Source of the DNA: Ruminococcus_G sp964621905
GTDB taxonomy: Bacteria > Bacillota > Clostridia > Lachnospirales > Lachnospiraceae
Length of the DNA stretch: 64,000 nucleotides
Assembly: GCA_964621905.1 (NCBI GenBank)
Contig: CAZUNG010000001.1
Location: forward strand, 248,001 to 312,000
Direction of reading: 5' to 3'
The notes under the pieces: generated by a model
What the model was told of the DNA's origin: nothing
The model's database searches: none
What the model saw: only the letters and a program-made list of their open reading frames with translations
Translations under genes and position numbers: made by a program
Shown here: positions 7,815 through 15,781 of the stretch, piece after piece
Numbering within the stretch: the first letter of the stretch is position 1
Layout: each line of letters opens with the position of its first letter

Positions 7815-9824
7815 ATGGCAAAATCTTTATATATTGCAGAAAAACCGAGCGTAGCACAGGAATTTGCAAAGGCTTTGAAAATCAATGCCCGCAGAAATGA
7901 CGGGTATCTGGAGTCGGAGGATGCAGTGGTGACCTGGTGTGTTGGGCATCTTGTCACCATGAGCTATCCGGAAGAATATGATGAAAAGTATAAAAGGTGG
8001 AGGCTTGAGACCCTCCCCTTTTTACCGTCCGAATTCAAATACGAAGTCATTCCGGGGGTAAAAAAACAGTATGAGATTGTAAGCGGACTGCTGCGCCGGC
8101 CGGACATTATGACAATCTATGTGTGTACGGACTCAGGACGTGAGGGAGAGTATATCTATCGCCTTGTCGAGATGATGGCAGACGTCAAGAATAAGCAGCG
8201 CCGGAGAGTCTGGATCGATTCTCAGACCGAAGAAGAAATTCTCCGCGGCATCAGGGAAGCAAAAGACCTGAAAGAATATGATAATCTGGCCGCTTCCGCT
8301 TATCTGCGTGCAAAGGAAGATTATCTGATGGGAATCAATTTCTCACGGCTTCTTTCGCTGAAATATGGAAACAGCGTTGCGAATTTCCTGGGAAATAAAT
8401 ACCAGGTGATTTCAGTCGGAAGGGTTATGACATGTGTGCTGGGAATGGTCGTGCGCAGGGAGCGTGAGATCAGAAACTTTGTAAAAACACCATTCTACCG
8501 GCTGATCGCAGGAATGGAACTGGATGGCTGTGCACTGGAAGGTGAATGGAGAGTCAATCCGAAAAGCCGTTTCTTTCAGTCGCCGGTACTTTATAAAGAG
8601 AATGGTTTCCGGGAGGAAAGGGATGCAAAAGCACTGGCGGATGAACTCTCTGCTATAGAACCGCTTCAGGCTGTTGTGCAGAATATCGAGAAGAAAAAGG
8701 AAAAAAAGAATCCTCCGCTTCTTTATAATCTTGCAGAGCTGCAGAATGAATGTTCCAGGCTGCTAAAAACGAGTCCGGACGAGACGCTGCGGATCGTTCA
8801 GGAACTGTATGAGAGAAAACTGGTCACTTATCCGAGAACAGACGCCCGCGTACTTTCGAGTGCGGTGGCGAAGGTGATTGTGCAAAATCTGCGAGGACTG
8901 CGCCGGTTTGAACTGACGGCAGGTTTTACGGAAGAAGTACTGCAGTCAGAGAACTATCAGAGTCTTGCCAGGACGCGGTATGTCAATGACAAGCAGATTA
9001 CTGACCATTACGCGATCATACCGACGGGACAGGGGATTCCCAATCTGTATCAACTGCCGGCAGTATCTCAGAAAGTGTATGAATTGATCGTCCGCAGATT
9101 TCTCTGCATTTTCTATCCTCCGGCTGAATACCGGAAACTGGCGCTCACTTCAGTAATCGGACAGGAAACATTCTTTACGAATACCAAAGTGCTGCTGAAT
9201 CCGGGATATTTAAAGGTGGCCCAGGCTTCTTTTTTAAAGAAAAAGGAAGAAGGGGATTCCGGTGAAGGGGCGGAAACGCCCGGTCTGGCTGATGTTTTGG
9301 AGAGAATAAAAAAGAATCAGATGCTGAATGTCAGCGGTTTTGATGTCAAAGAAGGCGAGACGGCCCCACCGAAGCGTTACAATTCCGGTTCTATGATACT
9401 TGCGATGGAAAATGCCGGGCAGCTGATCGAAGATGAAGAACTGAGGGCACAGATCAAAGGAAGCGGAATCGGAACGAGTGCCACTCGTGCTGAAATTCTG
9501 AAAAAACTGATTGGCAATCAATATATGGCGCTCAATAAGAAAACACAGATACTTACCCCCACGATGCTGGGCGAGATGATCTTCGATGTGGTAAACAGTT
9601 CGATTCGCTCCCTGCTGAATCCGGAATTGACGGCCAGCTGGGAAAAAGGACTGAATTATGTGGCGGAGGGAAGCATTACGGAAGAGGAATATATGCAGAA
9701 ACTTGAGAAATTCATCACAGACCGTACGAACGGAGTGCTCAGATTAAATAATCAGTATCAGATGAGAAACTGTTATCAGGCGGTTTCAGAATATTATCAG
9801 AAGGGAGCAAAAAAGAATGGATAA
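7815..9824 (+). CDS. topB: DNA topoisomerase III (type IA)
   Basis: A 669-residue type IA topoisomerase. The N-terminal Toprim domain begins LYIAEKPSVAQEFA and has the metal-binding TDSGREGEYI (about residues 105-114). The active-site tyrosine lies in LVTYPRTDAR (about residue 341). A C-terminal GTSATRAEIL segment (near residue 560) belongs to the topoisomerase fold; there is no long zinc-finger tail. It cuts one DNA strand and decatenates intermediates. The start at 7815 (MAKSLYIAEKPS) fits the family and has GGAAAG eight bases upstream; the GTG at 7806 is less likely. It overlaps the next gene by eight bases, indicating coupling. Confidence 0.93.
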   Translation: MAKSLYIAEKPSVAQEFAKALKINARRNDGYLESEDAVVTWCVGHLVTMSYPEEYDEKYKRWRLETLPFLPSEFKYEVIPGVKKQYEIVSGLLRRPDIMTIYVCTDSGREGEYIYRLVEMMADVKNKQRRRVWIDSQTEEEILRGIREAKDLKEYDNLAASAYLRAKEDYLMGINFSRLLSLKYGNSVANFLGNKYQVISVGRVMTCVLGMVVRREREIRNFVKTPFYRLIAGMELDGCALEGEWRVNPKSRFFQSPVLYKENGFREERDAKALADELSAIEPLQAVVQNIEKKKEKKNPPLLYNLAELQNECSRLLKTSPDETLRIVQELYERKLVTYPRTDARVLSSAVAKVIVQNLRGLRRFELTAGFTEEVLQSENYQSLARTRYVNDKQITDHYAIIPTGQGIPNLYQLPAVSQKVYELIVRRFLCIFYPPAEYRKLALTSVIGQETFFTNTKVLLNPGYLKVAQASFLKKKEEGDSGEGAETPGLADVLERIKKNQMLNVSGFDVKEGETAPPKRYNSGSMILAMENAGQLIEDEELRAQIKGSGIGTSATRAEILKKLIGNQYMALNKKTQILTPTMLGEMIFDVVNSSIRSLLNPELTASWEKGLNYVAEGSITEEEYMQKLEKFITDRTNGVLRLNNQYQMRNCYQAVSEYYQKGAKKNG

Positions 9825-10485
9825 GATTAAAATTCGGGATTTATATACACTGGAAGAGACGATTGCAAAAGAATTATTTGAGGGAAAGACTTATCCCTGG
9901 GAAGTACTTGCAGAAATTGGAGAATTTGCTGAAAAACTTGGAAAAACGCTTTCTCAGGAAGAATATGACTGTATAGACGGGAATATCTGGATTGCAAAGT
10001 CTGCAAAGGTGGCTAAGACGGCTTCTATTACAGGTCCGGCAATCATCGGAAAAAACACAGAGGTTCGTCCAGGGGCATTTATCAGGGGAAAAGCGATCGT
10101 TGGAGAACATGCAGTCGTTGGAAACTCCACGGAACTGAAAAACGTTGTGCTGTTTAACCGGGTTCAGGTGCCGCATTACAATTATGTGGGTGACTCCATT
10201 CTGGGATATAAAGCACATATGGGCGCAGGATCTATTACCTCGAATGTGAAGTCAGACAAAAAGCTGGTCGTGGTAAAGGGTGAAGAGGTTCGTATCGAGA
10301 CGGGACTTAAGAAATTTGGTGCCATGCTTGGCGATGAGGTGGAAGTGGGATGTAATTCTGTACTCAATCCTGGCACTGTTGTCGGAGCTCATACCAATAT
10401 CTACCCTCTTTCTTCTGTAAGAGGGGTTGTGCCGGAGAACAGTATTTTTAAGGCTCCCGGATGTGTTGTGACGAAGGAAGACTAA
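9817..10485 (+). CDS. Left-handed beta-helix (hexapeptide repeat) protein, GlmU C-domain-like
   Basis: This 222-residue protein has an N-terminal helical segment (about 1-45), then hexapeptide repeats such as IAKSAKVAKTASITGPAIIGKNTEVRP, typical of left-handed beta-helix acyltransferases and nucleotidyltransferase C-domains. A YVGDSILGYKAHMGAGSITSN segment near residues 125-145 resembles the acetyl-CoA-binding part of GlmU. Such proteins are often annotated as UDP-N-acetylglucosamine pyrophosphorylase, but no nucleotidyltransferase domain is present, so an acyltransferase role is more likely. The start overlaps topB by eight bases, with GAAGGGAGC as ribosome site. Substrate unknown. Confidence 0.82.
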   Translation: MDKIKIRDLYTLEETIAKELFEGKTYPWEVLAEIGEFAEKLGKTLSQEEYDCIDGNIWIAKSAKVAKTASITGPAIIGKNTEVRPGAFIRGKAIVGEHAVVGNSTELKNVVLFNRVQVPHYNYVGDSILGYKAHMGAGSITSNVKSDKKLVVVKGEEVRIETGLKKFGAMLGDEVEVGCNSVLNPGTVVGAHTNIYPLSSVRGVVPENSIFKAPGCVVTKED

Positions 10486-10741
10486 GTATTCACAGGGAGG
10501 TCAACTGCAGGGGGCATATGTTATTCTCAAATACTGCCCATCCATCACATACAAGCCGATTTCATAGACCACCTGAGCCGGTAAGTGTCATGGTGCGGCA
10601 CAGAAAGTATGTGTCTGTTTGCTCTATACTGCGCCGCCGTTATCTTGCATCGCTTTCTTTGCCAAGATTCAATCAAAGGCCGATCAATACCAACTCACCA
10701 GGACAGGGAAAGAGAGTGAAACACGCTCTGGAACGGTAGGT
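10486..10741. other. Non-coding or decayed DNA at accessory-block edge
   Basis: This stretch has no gene with a ribosome site or plausible protein. It marks the change from the plus-strand asd-topB operon to the minus-strand zinc-ribbon genes. It has no transposase remnant that I can recognise and no terminator hairpin was found. Confidence 0.4.
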
Positions 10742-10951
10742 TTAACCCGGCAGCACCTTAAAACCCGTTACGATACTATACAGCAGCTTATCCTCTAATC
10801 TGAGCCGCATATCTTCGTCAACGCAAAGGCCCCCGTACTTGGCGGCGGCACCGTAGCCAGATGCGGCACAGGAGCCGTTGCCCTTTCCTCCGGATGTGGG
10901 TACGGAAGTAGATTGTTTTGGTGCGGTGGGCATTACAGTTTTGCGCCGCAC
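10742..10951 (-). pseudogene. Possible out-of-frame C-terminal extension of the zinc-ribbon gene
   Basis: This frame has no ribosome site of its own and overlaps the end of the zinc-ribbon gene at 10933. Its protein-like tail (DEDMRLRLEDKLLYSIVTGF) suggests a real domain. One extra A in the AAAA run read on the minus strand (plus positions 10939-10942) would turn GECGAK-L-stop into GECGAK-TVMPTAPKQS and join the two frames, adding about 65 residues. It could equally be chance coding. No function can be given. Confidence 0.35.
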
Positions 10952-11298
10952 TCGCCGCAGAATTTGGTGCCGAGGCTATTCGCCGCTCCACAGGCAGGGC
11001 ACTTGCCCTCGGATTCACTGGGGGACTCCCCTTTGAGAACACCGATTTCCTCTTGTAGTGCCGCAATCGTATCCTCGCAAAGTTTTATCTGCTGACACAG
11101 CTCGGTCACTTCTGCCGGATATTCAATATCCGTACCAAAACGCTCATAATAAAAGTCTCCTATTTTTTGCTTGACTGTGACGATATTGGTCTGTTCTGTA
11201 GAAATTTTTGCATTTAGTCTGCTGATTTCTATTACATCCCCGCCCTTATCGGCAGCATTCTTTGCCATATCGCCCAGCTTGTTTAGGAAATTAGTCAT
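10933..11298 (-). CDS. Coiled-coil protein with C-terminal zinc ribbon
   Basis: The 121-residue product begins MTNFLNKLGDMAKNAADKGG. It has a predicted coiled coil at about residues 25-92 and ends in a zinc ribbon: CPACG and CGECG, the last Cys pair five residues from the end. Small proteins of this plan (helical region plus zinc_ribbon_2) are frequent in Firmicutes, but their function is unknown. It is the last of four minus-strand genes that share zinc ribbons, 148 bases after the previous one. GAAAGGATGAAGTTCT upstream of the ATG is an acceptable ribosome site. The stop may reflect a frameshift (see the feature at 10742). Confidence 0.75.
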   Translation of the reverse strand: MTNFLNKLGDMAKNAADKGGDVIEISRLNAKISTEQTNIVTVKQKIGDFYYERFGTDIEYPAEVTELCQQIKLCEDTIAALQEEIGVLKGESPSESEGKCPACGAANSLGTKFCGECGAKL

Positions 11299-11446
11299 AG
11301 AACTTCATCCTTTCGCTTAAAAAATTATTTGTACACCATGAAATTCGACATCGTACATAGTAAATTGCCGCCCAGCCCATTCTATGGTGTAGGTCATAGA
11401 GCCGGAATCCTTGCAGGATGTTGCGACGGAAAGCATACCCTCGCCC

Positions 11447-12112
11447 CTATACCTTTGCGCCACATTCGCCGCAGAAGCGAACCCCACCGGCGATAGCCGC
11501 TCCGCATTTGGGACATTTTTTCATTTCAAGTCTAGCACCACAGTTGTTGCAGAATTTGCCCGGATTGCTGGGCTTGCCACAGGCGAGACAGACGATAGTC
11601 TGGCTCTGGAGCTTGCCGCTCCAAACGGTTTGCTCCTGCACCGCTTCGTCCAAATTGCGCTGCATGGCCTGCGCCTTTGCCTTGGCGACAGCGGTGTTCT
11701 GCCGGGGCGCACAGTCGGTACAAAGCCCCTCGTCCTCATTGAAGCAGGAGCTACATGACCAGCGGTTGCAGCCGTGGCAGCGTGTGAAATGCTGTTTCGC
11801 CTCGTTCTGAGCGCGGATAAAGGCTGCCTCATGCTCCTTTTGCCATTCGGGACTCATGCCGTCGAACCGCTGGGAGAGGACATTGGAGCCGCTTTCCACC
11901 GCGTAGCCCACGCTGCTCAGTCTGCCGCCTAGCAGACTGCCCAGCACACCGATGCCCTGACCCAACCCTCGTAGCCCTAGGTTTTTCTTGTGGGTTTCCG
12001 ATTCTATAAAGCTGGTTTTGTAGCCGTCGTTGCAGAGGTCGCAGTAAAAGGTAAATTGGAAACCGGCATCGGTGCTGTTGTCCTCGTAGTTTCGTGTAAA
12101 TGCCGTCATCAT
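11447..12112 (-). CDS. Zinc-ribbon protein with several Cys pairs, unknown function
   Basis: A 221-residue protein with Cys pairs at CDLC, CHGC...CSSC...CTDC, CLAC...CNNC and CPKC...CGEC, giving four likely zinc sites. A glycine-rich amphipathic stretch (LGLRGLGQGIGVLGSLLGGRL, near residues 44-64) could touch membranes or form an oligomer. Two C-terminal zinc ribbons in tandem end the protein. The start at 12112 is chosen because GGAGG lies eight bases upstream and the previous gene stops just before it; the open frame to 12205 overlaps that gene. Function unknown; it sits between two other zinc-ribbon genes. Confidence 0.8.
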   Translation of the reverse strand: MMTAFTRNYEDNSTDAGFQFTFYCDLCNDGYKTSFIESETHKKNLGLRGLGQGIGVLGSLLGGRLSSVGYAVESGSNVLSQRFDGMSPEWQKEHEAAFIRAQNEAKQHFTRCHGCNRWSCSSCFNEDEGLCTDCAPRQNTAVAKAKAQAMQRNLDEAVQEQTVWSGKLQSQTIVCLACGKPSNPGKFCNNCGARLEMKKCPKCGAAIAGGVRFCGECGAKV

Positions 12113-12129
12113 AAGGGATTCCTCCGTTT

Positions 12130-12453
12130 CTAAAGTTTTTTGCCGCAAGCAGTGCATTTGGTGTTCTCGAAAAACTGCATCTCGCCGCAGCGTGGATTCT
12201 GACATTTTTTCATCAGGCTACCATCGCAAGCATCGCACTTGTCGCTTGCAAAAGTCTGCTTGCCGCAGTGGGGACAGGTGATTTGGAGCGCCCTGCCGCA
12301 GCCGGAGCAGGCGGCATTCGCTCGGCTGACCTCCCGCAGACATGCGGGGCAGAGATCGACAAAGGGGGCCCGGTTTCCACATTTGGGGCAAAAGCGGCTG
12401 TCCTGTCCGATGAATGTACCGCAATGCCGACAGGGTTCTTTGTAAACTGCCAT
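12130..12453 (-). CDS. Small multi-zinc-ribbon protein
   Basis: The 107-residue protein is almost entirely zinc-binding: CRHC/CPKC, CPAC/CSGC, CPHC/CDAC and CQNPRC/CTAC pairs give four ribbons in tandem. Such double-zinc-ribbon (DZR) repeats usually make protein contacts and do not read DNA on their own. It is 10 bases downstream of the DUF4870-like gene and 17 bases upstream of the next zinc-ribbon gene, so the three are surely one operon. No catalytic motif is visible. Confidence 0.8.
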   Translation of the reverse strand: MAVYKEPCRHCGTFIGQDSRFCPKCGNRAPFVDLCPACLREVSRANAACSGCGRALQITCPHCGKQTFASDKCDACDGSLMKKCQNPRCGEMQFFENTKCTACGKKL

Positions 12454-12463
12454 GACGCACCTC

Positions 12464-12919
12464 CTATTTCAGCGCATTGCGCTGGGCAATCCCGCCAATG
12501 ATGGGGAGTTGGGTTTCCTTGTATTTGTAAGCGCCCACCATGGCGATGATGGCGCATACCAAAATGACCAGTGAAATAACCGTGGTGAGCAGGCCGATGA
12601 TTCCGGCCAGACCTGCGGTGGCGTAGTAGGTGTCGGTGCTGATGGAGCCGATTCCCAAGATGCCGCCCAGCACCGCGGACACCAAAAAGCTGAGCACGGC
12701 GCTGACCATGTGCAGGAGGAAGGATTGCATGGCATGGAATTTCACAAACTTGCTCTGCTTTTCCAGCAGGAAAAGGGCCAGGGGAGTCAGCCACGCCACA
12801 TAGCGCACAAGGGGGATCCAGCCCAGCGGAATGGAGACGAGGTAGCAGATGAGCGCCATCACATTGGCATTCAGACCTCCGATTGAGGATTTGTGCGGAC
12901 TGTAAATTTCGTTTTTCAT
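12464..12919 (-). CDS. DUF4870/Tic20-like small membrane protein
   Basis: This 151-residue protein has four hydrophobic segments (about 18-35, 40-52, 66-88 and 100-128) and the FVKFHAMQS motif, which corresponds to the conserved FxxFHAxQ of DUF4870/Tic20-like proteins. The family is membrane-embedded and of unknown biochemical role, and is often found next to zinc-ribbon proteins. It is the first gene of the operon that continues with three zinc-ribbon proteins. AGGAGAATAGTCG precedes the ATG. G+C-rich codon choice here contrasts with the flanking plus-strand genes. Confidence 0.8.
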   Translation of the reverse strand: MKNEIYSPHKSSIGGLNANVMALICYLVSIPLGWIPLVRYVAWLTPLALFLLEKQSKFVKFHAMQSFLLHMVSAVLSFLVSAVLGGILGIGSISTDTYYATAGLAGIIGLLTTVISLVILVCAIIAMVGAYKYKETQLPIIGGIAQRNALK

Positions 12920-13431
12920 TCGACTATTCTCCTCGTATAATAAGTTTATAGCCCCCTCACACAGAGGTTATAGACTTATTTTCTATGATGCAGGTATTGG
13001 GATGAATGGTTGGTCGCCCTAACCTACCTACATAGTTAATCAGTTTCTTTATAGTCCTGGTTCCAGGTGTTACAATGAAGTTCATAGGAACTGTAGCTGT
13101 GGTCACTGCTTTCATTCTCCTGCAAAACATTTTATGATAGCATAGAAAGCATGCAGCTCTAATCCTGCGCGAACACCTATCACACAAATGCTGCATCCCG
13201 TATTCATGTTATTTCTGCACTTGATGTTAATCAGACGTTCTTTCTTAAGATGAAACCTGTTCCAAATACTTAGGAAGGGGCAGTTCTTCTTGAAGACATG
13301 ATTGTTGATGTTCTGAAAGAGAACCATCCGTTTAAATATGTTAGGATTGAAGAATTATAATTGGAAAAGTATACTCTGCCGGAATTCTTGCTGTAATCGG
13401 TTCTGTCAAGGCTTTTCAAAACACCTTTTGA
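12920..13431. other. Intergenic DNA with possible decayed coding fragment
   Basis: Five hundred bases with no full gene. On the plus strand, about 13190-13360, a frame reads a protein-like stretch (HVISALDVNQTFFLK, then one stop, then EDMIVDVLKENHPFKYVRIEEL and stop). It has no start codon with ribosome site and looks like the worn 3' end of a lost gene. I do not recognise the family. Minus-strand short frames in the region are not convincing. Confidence 0.35.
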
Positions 13432-13713
13432 CTATTTACCAAATTGCTTCTCAAAATCATGATAGCGGATAATCAACTCCGCACGGGAATTGACACCCAG
13501 CTTTTTGTAAATTGCCGTCATGTGGGTATTGGCGGTGGAGTATTTCACACTAAGCTGGTTGGCGGTTTCTTGTAGGGTATAGCCCTTCAGCAAAAGCCGA
13601 AATACATCAAGCTCTCTTGGCGTAAGCCCCAGCGTCTGTTTTCCCCCGGCGACCGGAGAGTCACGGCTCTCCGTCTTTACAAATTGCTTTTTTAGCTGTT
13701 CCCAAAATGACAT
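13432..13713 (-). CDS. Solo LuxR-type helix-turn-helix protein
   Basis: A 93-residue protein: about 28 variable residues, then a complete LuxR/GerE DNA-binding domain (LTPRELDVFRLLLKGYTLQETANQL, with recognition helix STANTHMTAIYKKLGVNSRAELI). No receiver, ligand-binding or membrane domain is present. Its HTH closely resembles the C-terminal HTH of the membrane protein encoded just upstream on the same strand (13987-15408). It may be a partner, competitor or shortened copy. AGGTGAACCGATGAT precedes the ATG. Target genes are unknown; the zinc-ribbon operon lies next downstream on the same strand. Confidence 0.83.
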   Translation of the reverse strand: MSFWEQLKKQFVKTESRDSPVAGGKQTLGLTPRELDVFRLLLKGYTLQETANQLSVKYSTANTHMTAIYKKLGVNSRAELIIRYHDFEKQFGK

Positions 13714-13812
13714 ATCATCGGTTCACCTCCCACTACGAATGTTGCCTTTGACAATTTCATTTTTGGGGAAAAACGGATAATGCACAATTCATTAGTTCAT
13801 CTGAAAATAGAA

Positions 13813-13848
13813 ATAGGGTATCTCATTAGTTCTAATGAGATACCCTAT
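13813..13848 (-). terminator. Long perfect hairpin between the two LuxR-type genes
   Basis: Sixteen perfectly paired bases (ATAGGGTATCTCATTA and its complement) enclose a GTTC loop. Read on the minus strand it is followed by TTCTATTTTC, so it can terminate the membrane-LuxR transcript. A protein-binding palindrome is an alternative. Confidence 0.55.
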
Positions 13849-13986
13849 ACTGTATATCCAAACAGTTAATCTACGATATATTGTTTTGGCTTTCTGGTTA
13901 GCTCTATGAAGCTGTTTACCGAGAGATTACGGTAAGGGGCGGCCTCTTTACGAATATTTTTGTAGTTTATACTCGTTCTTTCATAA

Positions 13987-15408
13987 TTAGTTGATGAACT
14001 CCTTAAAGAGAAGTGTCAGCTCGGTGCGGCTGTTGATGTTCAGCTTCCGATAGAGAGCGGTACAGTAGGTATTTGCCGTTGGGTAGGCAATCTCCAGCAT
14101 GGCAGCGGTCTGTCGTAGGGTGTAGCCCTGCAGCAGCAGCTCACACACTTCGGTTTCCTTTGGCGAGAGGTGTAAGTCCTTGAGTCTCATGCGCAAACGG
14201 CTTTCAAAGGTTACGTCCTGCCGATAGCTGTCGTCAATCCATTCGCCGTCATAGAGCAGTCGCACGAATACCGGTGAAAGTACAAAAAACAAAATAACCA
14301 CACAGACCGATAGGATACTGATGGCCGGCAGTGCTTCTCCAAAAATCTGTATCGTGCCGAAGCCATAAAAATAGTAGGCTGCTGAGAGAATAATGCCGAC
14401 CCGGTAAAAGGTGATGTTCTGCAACTTTTTGGACATAAATCCCGCCAAATAGTAAATGTTGACCATTCCGATGCTGTAGGCGGTTCCAAAGCAAACCGCC
14501 ACAGACAAAGCTGCGCCGGGATACTCTTTTGCAGTCGTACTGATCACAAACCCGATGGCAAGAAACGCCATGGAGAGATTGAGCATCAGGCAGATGTTGG
14601 ACTTGAACCCTTTTTGCAGAAACAGCACCAGCAAGATTCCAAGCCCGATGCCGCCAAAGTACCAAAGTTGCAAAGGCTGGCCGGAACCTGCTTTCATGCT
14701 GGAAAGTACAAGGGGAGCAATCACATCGTTGAAAGCCAGCACTAAAAACACCATAGCCATCAGCGACCACGCATTTTTCGGGAACGGCTTTTTTCCTATA
14801 TTGGGGATAAAGGTCTTTTCTTTATGGAAAAACACAGTGCATACCAGCATAGAAAGCAAACAGCACAGGAGGATAAAGTCCGAGTACGCAATGAGCCGAA
14901 GACTCTTTGCCAGAATGGGGTTCAGGAGCAGTATTACCTTGGGCAGCAGAATACCAAGCACCATGGAATAAAACTTTTCGGCGTTGTTGAGCAGCATAAA
15001 AAAGCCGTATCCGCAGGAGGCAAAGATATGCCCAACACAGGCTGCGCTTATAACCCGCAAAGTAAGTGCGAGACTCCCGGTATCAAAAAGCAGCAACCCC
15101 ATGTAGCAACCTAGTGCGAGCAGAACGCTATACAAGGTTTTTGGAACATAGTGAACGCCTTTTGTGAATGTGGTAATCAGCGGACACACAATCAGCCAGA
15201 TGTAAGTTGTGGTGCGCTCGTAGCCGGTGAGGAAGGCGCTATCCAAAAACAGCAGGCTGCCGTTGGGGAGAAAATAACAGTACAGCCATGTGAAAATGAT
15301 GATCCATCCAAAAAAGTAAGGGAGCGCGTCCTTGCGAATGGAGCGCAGGTGCAAGACCGCACCCGGTCTATGAAAAAAAACGACTGCCTTATGCTTCAGA
15401 TCGCCCAT
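13987..15408 (-). CDS. Membrane protein with about 12 helices fused to a LuxR-type HTH
   Basis: The 473-residue product has a long hydrophobic part (residues ~28-395, about 12 transmembrane helices, overall like a major-facilitator or permease fold) joined to a cytoplasmic LuxR/GerE domain (about 405-470: LSPKETEVCELLLQGYTLRQTAAMLEIAYPTANTY). Proteins of this plan are abundant in some gut Actinobacteria and Clostridia and are thought to be membrane-bound one-component regulators, but ligands are largely unknown. The ATG follows GGGAGGAAACTAA, a good ribosome site. Base composition is higher in G+C than its neighbours. It may sense a compound and act with the solo HTH protein downstream. Confidence 0.85.
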   Translation of the reverse strand: MGDLKHKAVVFFHRPGAVLHLRSIRKDALPYFFGWIIIFTWLYCYFLPNGSLLFLDSAFLTGYERTTTYIWLIVCPLITTFTKGVHYVPKTLYSVLLALGCYMGLLLFDTGSLALTLRVISAACVGHIFASCGYGFFMLLNNAEKFYSMVLGILLPKVILLLNPILAKSLRLIAYSDFILLCCLLSMLVCTVFFHKEKTFIPNIGKKPFPKNAWSLMAMVFLVLAFNDVIAPLVLSSMKAGSGQPLQLWYFGGIGLGILLVLFLQKGFKSNICLMLNLSMAFLAIGFVISTTAKEYPGAALSVAVCFGTAYSIGMVNIYYLAGFMSKKLQNITFYRVGIILSAAYYFYGFGTIQIFGEALPAISILSVCVVILFFVLSPVFVRLLYDGEWIDDSYRQDVTFESRLRMRLKDLHLSPKETEVCELLLQGYTLRQTAAMLEIAYPTANTYCTALYRKLNINSRTELTLLFKEFIN

Positions 15409-15754
15409 TTAGTTTCCTCCCCTCAAGGTGGCGGCAATTATTTCATTACGGCCTTATCCACTTTGGCACATCGTCTGTCTACAATTTTGCAATTTCTTTC
15501 ATCGTCAGATAGTCCACATACACACCTCAACGCATTTTTCGATAGTTTTATTATACTTCGGACTCTCGAAGAAAGCAATGCCATGCAGCGCAGCATTCTG
15601 TTGGGCACAGGTGCTGCATATACACCGCAATTCGTTTAGGTACAGGATTCAGCGGATAAAATTGTGGCTATCGACCTGGATGGTTCCATGACCAAAAGCT
15701 ATCTGCTTCTTTTGCATCTGCTGGAGCAGTCGTCAGGAGATATCAGAATGTAAA
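15409..15754. other. Intergenic DNA with a short protein-like remnant
   Basis: There is no complete gene. On the plus strand at about 15640-15753 a frame reads ADKIVAIDLDGSMTKSYLLL and stops at 15751-15753. It has no start or ribosome site. It may be the worn end of a deleted gene. Family not recognised. Confidence 0.35.
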
Positions 15755-15781
15755 CGCAGTCTGCCGTGAAGTCAGACTGCG
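15755..15781 (-). terminator. Hairpin overlapping the traX-like stop codon
   Basis: CGCAGTCTG and CAGACTGCG pair across a nine-base loop. The hairpin includes the stop codon of the minus-strand TraX-family gene. The following minus-strand sequence (TTTACATTC) is only moderately T-rich. Confidence 0.5.

Noticed and set aside
12213..12794. Minus-strand frame of 193 codons overlapping the zinc-ribbon and DUF4870-like genes
   Set aside because: It competes with two frames that have clear domains; its sequence is low-complexity Arg/Pro/His-rich, typical of a wrong frame in G+C-rich DNA.
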